DNA from: Gillisia sp.
GTDB lineage: Bacteria; Bacteroidota; Bacteroidia; Flavobacteriales; Flavobacteriaceae
Assembly (NCBI GenBank): GCA_024635715.1
Contig: JAGXIK010000107.1
Span: 1-32,459, forward strand
Direction of reading: 5' to 3'
Length of the DNA: 32,459 nt
Shown: positions 1 through 8,911 of the stretch, in pieces
Layout of the letters: each line of letters begins with the position of its first letter
How positions within the stretch are numbered: the first letter of the stretch is position 1
Made by a program: the position numbers and the translations under genes
Notes under the pieces: generated by a model
Seen by the model: only the letters and a program-made list of their open reading frames with translations
What the model was told of the DNA's origin: nothing
Databases searched by the model: none

Positions 1-214
1 AGGCTTTGTGGGCCTCATTTGGAGCTACTTGTAATAATTGCTTTCTACGCTGATTGTAGAAATCCAATACTTTCTCTGTATTTCTATCCCAACCTTCGGG
101 AGAAGCAACTTCCATGATATCATGTCCTTCCCAAAGACCATTAGAGTCACGAAAGGTCTTAAGCCCACTTTCTGCACTAATTCCTGCACCGGTAAGAATA
201 ACGATATGCTGCAT
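1..214 (-). CDS. cobB: Sir2-family NAD-dependent protein deacylase, N-terminal part, truncated by the window edge
   Basis: Minus-strand translation from CAT at 212-214 gives [42 protein letters not shown]..., with the sirtuin GAGISAESG motif. Open to the window edge. Not in the supplied ORF track because it is truncated. Confidence 0.93.
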   Translation of the reverse strand, partial: MQHIVILTGAGISAESGLKTFRDSNGLWEGHDIMEVASPEGWDRNTEKVLDFYNQRRKQLLQVAPNEAHKA

Positions 215-294
215 CAAAAAATAGATTAAAACCTGAAGAATCAGGAAATTAAGTATTAAGATATAACTTAAAAACAGGAAAGAAAATTATGAGA

Positions 295-332
295 ATAAAA
301 AAACCGATCAGAATATGATTTCTGATCGGTTT
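295..332 (-). terminator. Rho-independent terminator of the tRNA-Met gene
   Basis: 12-bp stem AAACCGATCAGA / TCTGATCGGTTT with an 8-nt loop, followed on the minus strand by a T run. Confidence 0.85.
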
Positions 333-335
333 AAG

Positions 336-409
336 TAGCGAGAACGAGATTTGAACTCGTGACCTCTGGGTTATGAATCCAACGCTCTAACCAACTGAGC
401 TACCTCGCC
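336..409 (-). tRNA. tRNA-Met (anticodon CAU), CCA not encoded
   Basis: Minus strand GGCGAGGTAGCTCAGTTGGTTAGAGCGTTGGATTCATAACCCAGAGGTCACGAGTTCAAATCTCGTTCTCGCTA: D arm, TTCATAA anticodon loop, GTTCAAATC T loop and acceptor pairing with G-U pairs. Confidence 0.95.
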
Positions 410-491
410 AAATTTTGTATTCAATTGCAAACAAATAGATTAGAACAACCGCTAATAATAATGGGCGTTACAACCTCAAAGTTTGCGGCTG

Positions 492-521
492 CAAATATAA
501 AAACTATTTGTTTTAGCGCAA
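492..521 (-). promoter_or_regulatory. Bacteroidetes-type promoter for tRNA-Met
   Basis: Minus strand TTG-N19-TATATTTG, matching the -33/-7 consensus. Confidence 0.7.
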
Positions 522-605
522 GTTTTATTTTACGAAACTTTTAATTTGTTTTCTTTCAAGGTTAGCAATTAATATATATATTGCTCAAAATCTAATTAAA
601 AAAGC

Positions 606-992
606 ATGGAAGATAAAGTTAAGTACGAAATGGAATTTCCAATACAAGCTTCCCCTTCGTTATTATATCAATATATTTCAACACCTTCTGGTCTTAGCGA
701 GTGGTATGCGGACAATGTAAATTCTCGCGGGGAATTTTTTACCTTCATTTGGAATGAATCTGAAGAAAAAGCAAAGCTTTTAAGTAAGAAAAATGGTGAA
801 CGCATAAAATTTAGATGGTTGGAAGATGAGGAGTCTCCATATTTTTTCGAAATCAGAATTCAAGTTGACGAGATTACCAAAGATGTTTCTATCATGATCA
901 CAGATTTTGCTGAAGATGATGAGATAGAAGAAGGAAAGATGCTTTGGGAGAACATGATTTCAGACTTAAAACAGATCTTAGGTTCGTCCTAA
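606..992 (+). CDS. START-like / SRPBCC (AHSA1-like) domain protein
   Basis: 128 aa; MEDKVKYEMEFPIQASPSLLYQYISTPSGLSEWYADNVN is typical of the Bacteroidetes START-like family. Confidence 0.8.
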   Translation: MEDKVKYEMEFPIQASPSLLYQYISTPSGLSEWYADNVNSRGEFFTFIWNESEEKAKLLSKKNGERIKFRWLEDEESPYFFEIRIQVDEITKDVSIMITDFAEDDEIEEGKMLWENMISDLKQILGSS

Positions 993-1010
993 TTTTTATA
1001 TTTTAAATAG

Positions 1011-1018
1011 TACCTTTG
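1011..1018 (+). promoter_or_regulatory. -7 element TACCTTTG upstream of the aminotransferase class IV gene
   Basis: Exact match to TAnnTTTG; no clear -33 TTG at the expected distance. Confidence 0.5.
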
Positions 1019-1049
1019 CCCCGTTTTATAATTATTACGGGGCTTTTTT
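1018..1049 (+). terminator. Rho-independent terminator downstream of the START-like gene
   Basis: GCCCCG / CGGGGC stem (1018-1023, 1038-1043) followed by TTTTTT, ending directly at the next ATG (1050). Confidence 0.75.
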
Positions 1050-1895
1050 ATGATAAATATTAATGGAAATTTAGTCGAAGATAAAGATGCAACTATTTCA
1101 GTTTTCAATAGAGGACTGGCATATGGCGATTCTGTATTCGAAACTTTAAGGGTTATTAATGGAAAAATCATCTTTTGGGAAGATCATTATTTTAGGTTAA
1201 TGTCTTCTATGCGCATTATGCGTATGGAAATCCCAGCTAATTTTTCTCCTGAATTTTTAGAGGAAGAGATCTTACAGTTGCTTAAAACTAATGAACTTAG
1301 TAATTCTCCTGCAAGGATTCGATTCACGGTTTTTAGAAAATCTGGCGGATTTTATAGACCAGATACTCTAGATATAGAATATATTATTACTTCAGAAACC
1401 CTTACCGATCCTTTCTATTTATTAAATGAAGAGCCGTATGAAGTAGAATTATTTAAAGATCATTACGTAACTAGTGGACTTCTTTCTACTATTAAATCCA
1501 ACAATAGGGCAGTAAACGTACTGGGAAGTATTTTCGCCAAAGAAAATGATTATCAGAATTGTCTTTTGATCAACGAGAAAAAGCAAGTAGTAGAGGCGCT
1601 AAATGGGAATATCTTTTTAGTGAATGGAAATAAAATTAAAACTCCACCATTACAAGATGGTGCTCTTAATGGGATTTCTAGAAAACAAATCCTCTCTGTT
1701 GTGAAAAAAATGATGGATCTGGAAATAGAAGAAACCAGTATCTCTCCCTTTGAACTTCAAAAAGCAGATGAATTATTTATTTCTAATGTAATCGTTGGAG
1801 TTCAGCCAATCTCAAAATATCGTAAAAAAGAATATAATAATGCTGTTGGGAAAGAGGTGCTTACTAAATTGAATGTAAAAGCTAGATTAGGCTAG
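1050..1895 (+). CDS. Aminotransferase class IV (BCAT/ADC-lyase-like fold type IV PLP enzyme)
   Basis: 281 aa; NGNLVEDKDATISVFNRGLAYGDSVFETLR, the KSNNRAVNVLGSIFAKE lysine region and VEALNGNIFLVNG. Confidence 0.9.
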   Translation: MININGNLVEDKDATISVFNRGLAYGDSVFETLRVINGKIIFWEDHYFRLMSSMRIMRMEIPANFSPEFLEEEILQLLKTNELSNSPARIRFTVFRKSGGFYRPDTLDIEYIITSETLTDPFYLLNEEPYEVELFKDHYVTSGLLSTIKSNNRAVNVLGSIFAKENDYQNCLLINEKKQVVEALNGNIFLVNGNKIKTPPLQDGALNGISRKQILSVVKKMMDLEIEETSISPFELQKADELFISNVIVGVQPISKYRKKEYNNAVGKEVLTKLNVKARLG

Positions 1896-2452
1896 TTGTA
1901 ACTAGGATTTTCGGGAGCATTAGACCATAACACATAGTTTCCGCCAAGTTCCATCATTTTGTCCTTCCAGAACGATCTATAGGATTTTTCTATAATGTCT
2001 TTTGCATCTTGGTGCTGAGTAATTATCCAAGAATTAGAATTTAACTCTTCGGTAAGTTGTTCTGCATCCCAGCCAGAATAGCCAAGAAAAAAACGTATTT
2101 CTTTATCTGTAATTAGGTCACCAAGAATAAGTTGTTTTACTACCTCAAAATTTCCGCCCCAATATATACCGTTCGCAATTTCTATACTATCAGGAATGAG
2201 GTCTGGTATCTTATGAATGAAATAAAGGTTATCCTGTTCTACTGGCCCTCCATTGTAGATTTTAAAGCTTTTATTAAGATCTGGAATTAAATCTTTTAAG
2301 GTGAAGTCAAGAATCTTGTTTAAAATAAACCCAATAGAACCAGATTCAGAATGTTCTGCTAGCAATACCACCGAGCGATTAAAGGATGTATCTCCTATAA
2401 TTGTCGGCTCGGCAACCAATAAAAGTCCTTTTTCTGGTTTTAAAGCAATCAT
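1892..2452 (-). CDS. YqgE/AlgH family protein
   Basis: MIALKPEKGLLLVAEPTIIGDTSFNRSVVLLAEHSESGSIGFILNK, YNGGPVEQDNLYFIH and FLGYSGWDAEQL. The start is placed at the internal Met (CAT at 2450-2452) rather than the longer ORF start at 2521. Confidence 0.92.
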   Translation of the reverse strand: MIALKPEKGLLLVAEPTIIGDTSFNRSVVLLAEHSESGSIGFILNKILDFTLKDLIPDLNKSFKIYNGGPVEQDNLYFIHKIPDLIPDSIEIANGIYWGGNFEVVKQLILGDLITDKEIRFFLGYSGWDAEQLTEELNSNSWIITQHQDAKDIIEKSYRSFWKDKMMELGGNYVLWSNAPENPSYN

Positions 2453-2520
2453 GATTCTATACTTTTTATTAAAGCTAAAGATTAATTTAACAATTTCAAA
2501 TAATTTGTTATATAAATTCA

Positions 2521-2547
2521 AAAAAAAAACTCCCCCGAAGGAGAGTT
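2521..2547 (-). terminator. Rho-independent terminator of the HU gene
   Basis: Minus strand AACTCTCC-TTCG-GGGGAGTT followed by a T run. Confidence 0.8.
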
Positions 2548-2570
2548 TTATCTTTTATAGAAAACTATAA

Positions 2571-2843
2571 CTAGTTAACAGCTTTTTGTAAATCTGCACC
2601 CGCTTTAAATTTTACTACGTTTTTAGCAGCAATCTTTATAGTGTTACCAGTTTGTGGGTTTCTACCTTCACGAGCAGCTCTTTTAGAAACTGACCATGAA
2701 CCAAATCCTACTAAAGAAACGCGATCTCCTTTTTTAAGAGAACCTTCAACATTTCCTAAGAAAGACTCTAATGCTTTTTTAGCTGCTGCTTTAGAAATTC
2801 CAGCATGTTCAGCCATTGAATCGATTAAATCTGTTTTGTTCAT
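2571..2843 (-). CDS. hup: HU family DNA-binding protein
   Basis: 90 aa; MNKTDLIDSMAEHAGISKAAAKKALESF and GFGSWSVSKRAAREGRNPQTGNTIKIAAKNVVKFKAG. Confidence 0.97.
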   Translation of the reverse strand: MNKTDLIDSMAEHAGISKAAAKKALESFLGNVEGSLKKGDRVSLVGFGSWSVSKRAAREGRNPQTGNTIKIAAKNVVKFKAGADLQKAVN

Positions 2844-2895
2844 AATTTCAATTTTAAATTAATTGTTGGTTAAACGTTTATGTTAATTTGCTCTA

Positions 2896-2903
2896 CAAAT
2901 TTA
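2896..2903 (-). promoter_or_regulatory. -7 element TAAATTTG upstream of the HU gene
   Basis: Exact TAnnTTTG on the minus strand, about 50 nt upstream of the start codon. Confidence 0.5.
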
Positions 2904-3028
2904 TGTGGATTTCTCAGCCACGCAAGTAATATCAAGGGAAATGCGAGATTTTGTTAATAACTTAGGTTTATTGTTAATAAATATACTAAATATTTTCAAT
3001 AATCAGTCATTTCAGTGTGGATAAGGCT

Positions 3029-3976
3029 TTACAGAACTTTAGCTCCGGTTTCAAATTGATACCCATTTAAAAGTTCTTTTGTTTTCATTTTTCGTTTCCC
3101 AGGTAACTGTATTTCGTTAACTAAAATATACCCGTCTTTAACTGCAACTTTTAATTTATTATCCTCTTGAACAATTTCTCCTGGATCTTTATCGTGAGAT
3201 TCTATTAAGGCCTCAACATCATAAAGTTTAGTATTCAATTCTAGTTCTCCATTTTTAATAACAGTCCACGCAGCAGGATATGGATTTAAACCTCTTATAA
3301 AATCAAAGAGCGAAGTAGCGCTTAAAGACCAGTTAATCCGAGTATTTTCCTTTGTTAATTTAGGAGCATCCTTTAGATCTTCACTTTCTTTTTGTGAGCT
3401 TGTTGTTACCTTATCATGTTTTATGAGATCTAATGTATCTATAACCAGTTCTGCTCCAAGGATCATTAATCTATCATGAAGGCTTCCTACATTATCTTTT
3501 AGCTCGATTGGAGTTTCCTTTTGAAGAATCATTGCACCGGTGTCTATTTTTTCATCTATAAAGAAAGTGGATGCTCCCGTGTGCGTGTCGCCATTTATAA
3601 TGGACCAATTAATTGGGGCAGCACCTCTATATTGCGGCAATAAAGAAGCATGCAAATTAAAGGTCCCAAATTCTGGTAATTGCCAAACTACTTTAGGGAG
3701 CATTCTAAAAGCAACAACAACTTGTAGATTTGGTTTTAGACTTTTTAATTCTTCTAAAAATTCTGGAGATTTTAAATTGGTAGGTTGTAATACAGGAAGC
3801 TCATTAGCTACAGCAAACTCCTTTACAGCACTTTGTTGCAATTTTCTTCCTCTACCTGCAGGTCTATCTGGTGCGGTAATTACACCTACAACATTATATT
3901 TGGCTTCTATTATATATTTTAGGGTGGTCACAGCAAATTCTGGAGTACCCATAAAAACTATTCTTAGATCTCTCAT
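3029..3976 (-). CDS. fmt: Methionyl-tRNA formyltransferase
   Basis: 315 aa; IVFMGTPEFAV, TAPDRPAGRGRKLQ and NLHASLLPQYRGAAPINWSIINGD. Confidence 0.97.
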   Translation of the reverse strand: MRDLRIVFMGTPEFAVTTLKYIIEAKYNVVGVITAPDRPAGRGRKLQQSAVKEFAVANELPVLQPTNLKSPEFLEELKSLKPNLQVVVAFRMLPKVVWQLPEFGTFNLHASLLPQYRGAAPINWSIINGDTHTGASTFFIDEKIDTGAMILQKETPIELKDNVGSLHDRLMILGAELVIDTLDLIKHDKVTTSSQKESEDLKDAPKLTKENTRINWSLSATSLFDFIRGLNPYPAAWTVIKNGELELNTKLYDVEALIESHDKDPGEIVQEDNKLKVAVKDGYILVNEIQLPGKRKMKTKELLNGYQFETGAKVL

Positions 3977-5877
3977 TAATTTTTTAATTTATATGTATTA
4001 GTTGGGGTTATAGAAATCAATTCTTTATCCAACATTAAATCTATCACTTTTAAAATGGCCTTTTCCTGATATGGGAGTGTGCTAATGATAGTTCTAGAGT
4101 TTTCGTCTTTTAGCGTTAATAATGAAATCACGTCATTATAAATACTTCTAATCAATTCTTTTTTGAGATATTTTTCTTTCGGCATACATACCGAGCAGAT
4201 TCCGCACTTGACGGCATTTTCATCTCCAAAGTAATTTAGTATTTGTTGACTTCTACATTTTTTGTCATTTTCAACATACTTTAATAAAGCTTCAATTTTT
4301 CTAAGCTTACTTATTGATTGATTTTTTATGTATTCTGAAAATGGATAAATACTGTTCTCATCTTCTCTAGGTACTAAAAAGGTTATAGAAGCATCATTTT
4401 GTTGATGTTCAAAATCAACAATTTTATCTTTATCTAAATTATTTAATATAGACAGGGCCTCTTTTTCTGAAACTCCTGCTTTCTTGCAAACGGAGACTAT
4501 ATTAATTTGAACTTTGTTATCAAAAATACCACCATAGGTTCTCAAAACCGCTTTTATAACAGGATCAAACTTCGGATTTTCTTCTAAATAATAAAGTAAT
4601 TGCTTGTTAGAAATAATAAATTGAAGACTAGTAGCTTTTTGAAACTGTTGAGACAATTTTAATACACTTATTCTATCCAATAACTGAAGTGTATTATATG
4701 TTTTTGTATTGTTTAACTGATATTGATGACAAAAATCGGCAAAATTAAAATCGTGCACCGTATTTAATCCTTCCCCATAAGCTATCTGAAAATAGGAGGT
4801 GAGTTTTTTATAAATTAAAATAGCAAAAGCTAAGTCTGGAAGGGAATTTATAAATTGATTTTTTAGAACTGGTATATCACTCTTATTCGTGATTATAGTA
4901 GCAACAGAAGGATTGCCATCTCTTCCTGCTCTCCCAGCTTCCTGGAAATAACTTTCAATGCTTTCCGGTAAATTTAAATGAATAACGTGTCTCACATTTG
5001 GCTTGTCTATCCCCATTCCAAAAGCATTGGTAGCTACCATGATCTTAGTTTTTTCTTTTAACCAAGAATTTAGTAGTTTGGATTTTTCTTTTGAAGAAAG
5101 TCCTCCATGAAATGCTGCTGCTGAATATCCGTTTTTTATTAATGATCTACTTATTTCTAAGGTCGCATTTCTGCTTCTTACATATACAATGGCACTTTCG
5201 CTACGATCCTGCAATAATTGATGCATTCTAAATTCTTTGTCCTCTGAAGCTATCACATTAAACCGAATATTCTTTCGCTCCAAGGAGTTCTTGAAAATTG
5301 CAGGATTCTTCAGTTTTAATTGTTCGGCTATATCATCAACAACTCTACTTGTTGCGGTAGCAGTTACTGCCATTATAGGAATTTCTGGATGCAAATCCCT
5401 TAATGAAGAAACATTTAAATATGCTGGCCTAAAATCATGACCCCATTGCGAAATACAATGAGCTTCGTCTATTGCAATTAAATTTACAGGCATTAATTTT
5501 ATACGTTCACGAACAAGATCTTGCTGTAAACGTTCTGGAGATAGATACAAGAACTTGTAATTTCCATAAATGCAATTATCCAAAAGAGTATCTAACTCTG
5601 TATAGGGAATACCTCCTGTAATAGCCATTGCCTTGATCCCTTTTTCTTGCAATGCCATTACCTGATCTTCAATTAAAGCAACAAGGGGAGATACAATTAT
5701 ACAAATCCCTTCTTTTTGCAATGCAGGGATCTGGTAGCATAAAGATTTCCCACCACCAGTTGGAAGAAGGGCAATAATATCTTGATTTTTTTCCGCAGCA
5801 ATAATGATATCCTCTTGTAAAGATTTAAAAGAAGAATATCCCCAGTACTTAGTTAATATGTCTTTGGCTTGCTGCAA
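3976..5877 (-). CDS. recQ: RecQ-family ATP-dependent DNA helicase
   Basis: 633 aa; LLPTGGGKSLCYQIPAL, DEAHCISQWGHDFRP, NAFGMGIDKPNVRHVIH, QEAGRAGRDG and a C-terminal Cys cluster KCGICSVC. Overlaps the fmt start by 1 nt (TAATG). Confidence 0.95.
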   Translation of the reverse strand: MQQAKDILTKYWGYSSFKSLQEDIIIAAEKNQDIIALLPTGGGKSLCYQIPALQKEGICIIVSPLVALIEDQVMALQEKGIKAMAITGGIPYTELDTLLDNCIYGNYKFLYLSPERLQQDLVRERIKLMPVNLIAIDEAHCISQWGHDFRPAYLNVSSLRDLHPEIPIMAVTATATSRVVDDIAEQLKLKNPAIFKNSLERKNIRFNVIASEDKEFRMHQLLQDRSESAIVYVRSRNATLEISRSLIKNGYSAAAFHGGLSSKEKSKLLNSWLKEKTKIMVATNAFGMGIDKPNVRHVIHLNLPESIESYFQEAGRAGRDGNPSVATIITNKSDIPVLKNQFINSLPDLAFAILIYKKLTSYFQIAYGEGLNTVHDFNFADFCHQYQLNNTKTYNTLQLLDRISVLKLSQQFQKATSLQFIISNKQLLYYLEENPKFDPVIKAVLRTYGGIFDNKVQINIVSVCKKAGVSEKEALSILNNLDKDKIVDFEHQQNDASITFLVPREDENSIYPFSEYIKNQSISKLRKIEALLKYVENDKKCRSQQILNYFGDENAVKCGICSVCMPKEKYLKKELIRSIYNDVISLLTLKDENSRTIISTLPYQEKAILKVIDLMLDKELISITPTNTYKLKN

Positions 5878-5879
5878 AA

Positions 5880-6419
5880 TTATCCATCTAAGGAATTCAT
5901 TATAAAGCTACTTCTATTGGCAACAGTACCTTTAGGCACTTCTATAGGCTCGTAACCATAAGTAAGATAAGAATTTTTTAAGTTCTCATGAATTTCTAGA
6001 GCTTGATCATAAGATTCGTAGCGCTCATTATCGCTGGTATAGATCTCTTTCCAAGGTGGTAACAAAAATATTTTATCATATGTGTGGTTCTTACAAGCTA
6101 CTATAAATTCTTTTGGGTAGGATGTGCCAAAATAATCCATATAAGCCACCACATCTGGAATTCCACGATCTAAGAATACAAGTTCTTTAGAAAGTTGCAC
6201 TGCTTCATAATGCTGATTTATTCTTGCTTCCAATAATTTTTCACTGAATAACAGCGGTTTTTCCAAAAATAACTGTTCTATTCCCTGTTGTTGAGCTTCT
6301 AAAGTTATTTGTCTGGATATTTCATGTAAACAGAAATGCCCTTGAGATTCCAGATAATTAATAATAGAAGATTTTCCTGTACCGGGACCTCCGGTAATAA
6401 CTATTTTTTTATTTTGCAC
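5880..6419 (-). CDS. AAA family ATPase / P-loop NTPase (AAA_28-like)
   Basis: KKIVITGGPGTGKSSIINYLESQGHFCLHEISRQIT carries Walker A. The likely start is GTG at 6417-6419, because the longer ORF start (6515) overlaps the divergent DUF493 gene. Confidence 0.75.
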   Translation of the reverse strand: MQNKKIVITGGPGTGKSSIINYLESQGHFCLHEISRQITLEAQQQGIEQLFLEKPLLFSEKLLEARINQHYEAVQLSKELVFLDRGIPDVVAYMDYFGTSYPKEFIVACKNHTYDKIFLLPPWKEIYTSDNERYESYDQALEIHENLKNSYLTYGYEPIEVPKGTVANRSSFIMNSLDG

Positions 6420-6479
6420 ATGGCAAATTTCGGTATTTGCAATCGATAAAAAAAATGAATCATAACTCGTATATTTGCA

Positions 6480-6487
6480 GAAGAAGG
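6480..6487 (+). promoter_or_regulatory. -7 element TATATTTG upstream of the DUF493 gene
   Basis: Exact TAnnTTTG, 14 nt before the ATG at 6502. Confidence 0.55.
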
Positions 6488-6501
6488 AATGAAAATAAAT
6501 T

Positions 6502-6795
6502 ATGGAGTCAGACAAAAACTCAGAAGAATTTTACGATAAATTAAAAGTCCAACTAGCAGAAACAAGTTCTTGGCCCTCAGTATATTTATATAAGTTTATT
6601 GTGCTTACTAATAAATCAAAAATTGTTCAAATTCATGATATTTTTGACAATATGGGAGCCGTTATTAACACAAAAGAATCTAAAAACGGTAAATATACCA
6701 GCGTTTCTGTGAATGTAAAAATGAGCGATCCCAATGCCGTTATAACAAAATATAAGCGAGTAGGGAAGGAAGTAGAGGGAGTAATTTCCCTTTAA
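6502..6795 (+). CDS. DUF493 family protein (YbeD-like)
   Basis: 97 aa; FYDKLKVQLAETSSWPSVYLYKFIV and NGKYTSVSVNVKMSDPNAVITKYKRV. Confidence 0.85.
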   Translation: MESDKNSEEFYDKLKVQLAETSSWPSVYLYKFIVLTNKSKIVQIHDIFDNMGAVINTKESKNGKYTSVSVNVKMSDPNAVITKYKRVGKEVEGVISL

Positions 6796-6918
6796 TACTT
6801 AAAACAAGCTACTTTATGCTATTTTATTGTTTTCCAGCATAGGGAGGTTGAATAATATTTAGTATTTTGCAATCGGTATAATTTCTACCAAATTAGTTAT
6901 CACCAATAAATTTCAATT

Positions 6919-7560
6919 TTGACGTACGAATTAGAATATAACTCTGAAAGGAGCAAGTTGATCATTCCAGAATATGGTCGGCATTTACAAAAAATGGTTG
7001 AACACACAGTTGCCATTGAAGATGAAGCGGAGCGCAACAAAGTAGCGAAATCTATTATTGCTATAATGGGAAATATGAACCCTCATTTAAGGGATGTTCC
7101 AGATTTTCAGCATAAATTATGGGATCAATTATTTATAATAAGCGATTTTAAATTAGATGTAGATTCTCCATTTCCTAAGCCTTCCAGAGAACTTTTAGAG
7201 GAACACCCAGAACCAATGGAGTACCCTCAGAACTTCCCGAAATATCGTTTTTACGGAAACAATATTAAAAGAATGATAGATGAAGCTGTAAAATGGGAAG
7301 ATGGTGAGTTAAAGGATGCTTTAGAATATGCTATTGCCAATCATATGAAAAAATCATATTTAAATTGGAATAGAGAGTCGGTAGATGATGATGTTATCTA
7401 TAATCATTTAAAAGAATTAAGTGATGGTAAGATAAACTTAAAGAATAGCGAAGAAGATCTTAGTGAAGCTGCAAGCTTGCTTAGAGGAAATAAAAAATAT
7501 AGTAATACGCCTAAGAAACCAGCTAGTAATAGGAATCCACGCGGACGTAAACGCTACTAA
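6919..7560 (+). CDS. DUF4290 domain-containing protein
   Basis: 213 aa from a TTG start; YNSERSKLIIPEYGRHLQKMVEHTVAIEDEAERNKVAKSIIAIMGNMNPHLRDVPDFQHKLWDQLFI. Confidence 0.85.
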   Translation: MTYELEYNSERSKLIIPEYGRHLQKMVEHTVAIEDEAERNKVAKSIIAIMGNMNPHLRDVPDFQHKLWDQLFIISDFKLDVDSPFPKPSRELLEEHPEPMEYPQNFPKYRFYGNNIKRMIDEAVKWEDGELKDALEYAIANHMKKSYLNWNRESVDDDVIYNHLKELSDGKINLKNSEEDLSEAASLLRGNKKYSNTPKKPASNRNPRGRKRY

Positions 7561-7574
7561 AAAATCAAAATTTT

Positions 7575-8888
7575 ATGGGTACTTTTCAAATTGAGGGTGG
7601 TCATTCCTTAAGTGGAAGCATACAACCTCAAGGCGCTAAAAATGAAGCGCTTCAAATTCTTTGTGCAGTTTTATTAACTCCGGAAAAAGTTATTATAAAT
7701 AACATTCCAGATATAATAGATGTTAATAAGCTCATTAAACTTCTAGGGAATTTAGGAGTTAAAATTGAAAAGCTAGATAAAGGAAGATATAGTTTTCAAA
7801 GTGATTCTATAGATCTGGATTATTTGGAGAGTGATGCATTTAAGAATGAAGGAAGTGGTCTTCGAGGTTCTATTATGATTGTTGGCCCTTTATTGGGAAG
7901 ATTTGGAAAAGGATATATTCCTAGACCAGGGGGAGATAAAATTGGAAGAAGGAGATTAGATACTCATTTTGACGGTTTTGTAAAACTGGGAGCTAAATTT
8001 AAATATAATAAGGAAGAGCGTTTTTATGGGGTAGAAGCTCCTGAAGGTTTAACCGGAAATTATATGTTATTGGAGGAAGCTTCAGTAACTGGAACTGCAA
8101 ATATTCTTATGGCTGCAGTTTGGGCGAAAGGAAAAACCACTATTTATAATGCCGCTTGTGAACCATACCTTCAGCAATTATGTAAGATGTTGAATTCTAT
8201 GGGAGCTAAAATCGAAGGAGTTGGCTCTAATTTATTAACGATAGAAGGTGTAGAAAGTTTTACAGGTTGTGAACATACAATCTTACCAGATATGATTGAG
8301 ATTGGATCATGGATTGGTTTGGCTGCGATGACCAAAAGTGAGATCACTATAAAAAATGTAAGCTGGGACAATTTGGGTCTTATCCCTACAACTTTTGAAA
8401 AGCTTGGTATTACCATCGAGAAAAAAGGGGATGATATTTTTGTTCCTGCACATAAGGATGGTTATGAAGTTCAAAATTTTATAGATGGTTCTATAATGAA
8501 TATTAGTGATGCACCTTGGCCAGGATTTACTCCAGATTTATTGAGTATTTTGTTGGTAGTTGCAACACAGGCTAGAGGAAGTGTTCTTATACATCAAAAA
8601 ATGTTTGAGAGCAGATTGTTCTTCGTAGATAAATTGATAGATATGGGAGCGAAGATTATACTTTGCGATCCACATAGAGCGACCGTAATAGGGCACGATT
8701 TTAAATCTAGTCTAAGAGCTACTACAATGACTTCTCCAGATATTAGAGCAGGTGTTTCTTTATTGATCGCTGCCATGTCTGCAAATGGAACATCAACTAT
8801 TCATAATATTGAACAAATTGATAGAGGTTACGAAAATATAGATGAAAGACTTCGAGCGATTGGGGCTAAGATTACCCGAATAGATTAA
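7575..8888 (+). CDS. murA: UDP-N-acetylglucosamine 1-carboxyvinyltransferase
   Basis: 437 aa; GAKNEALQILCAVLLT, GSIMIVGPLLGRFGKGYIPRPGGDKIGRRRLDTH and MFESRLFFVDKLIDMGAKI. Confidence 0.97.
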   Translation: MGTFQIEGGHSLSGSIQPQGAKNEALQILCAVLLTPEKVIINNIPDIIDVNKLIKLLGNLGVKIEKLDKGRYSFQSDSIDLDYLESDAFKNEGSGLRGSIMIVGPLLGRFGKGYIPRPGGDKIGRRRLDTHFDGFVKLGAKFKYNKEERFYGVEAPEGLTGNYMLLEEASVTGTANILMAAVWAKGKTTIYNAACEPYLQQLCKMLNSMGAKIEGVGSNLLTIEGVESFTGCEHTILPDMIEIGSWIGLAAMTKSEITIKNVSWDNLGLIPTTFEKLGITIEKKGDDIFVPAHKDGYEVQNFIDGSIMNISDAPWPGFTPDLLSILLVVATQARGSVLIHQKMFESRLFFVDKLIDMGAKIILCDPHRATVIGHDFKSSLRATTMTSPDIRAGVSLLIAAMSANGTSTIHNIEQIDRGYENIDERLRAIGAKITRID

Positions 8889-8911
8889 GGATAAGTCAAT
8901 CAGATTTAAAC

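Noticed and set aside
38-229. 63-aa plus-strand ORF at the window start
   Set aside because: Antisense to the truncated Sir2-family gene, which has clear motifs on the minus strand.
3540-4001. 153-aa plus-strand ORF antisense to fmt
   Set aside because: Lies within and opposite a clear fmt gene; composition looks like an antisense shadow, with no recognisable motif or promoter.
5880-6515. Full-length 211-aa reading of the AAA ATPase from 6515
   Set aside because: The extension overlaps the divergent DUF493 start and its -7 element; the N-terminal 30 residues (MSDSIIYFHSFFCKYTSYDSFF) look non-coding. GTG at 6419 preferred.
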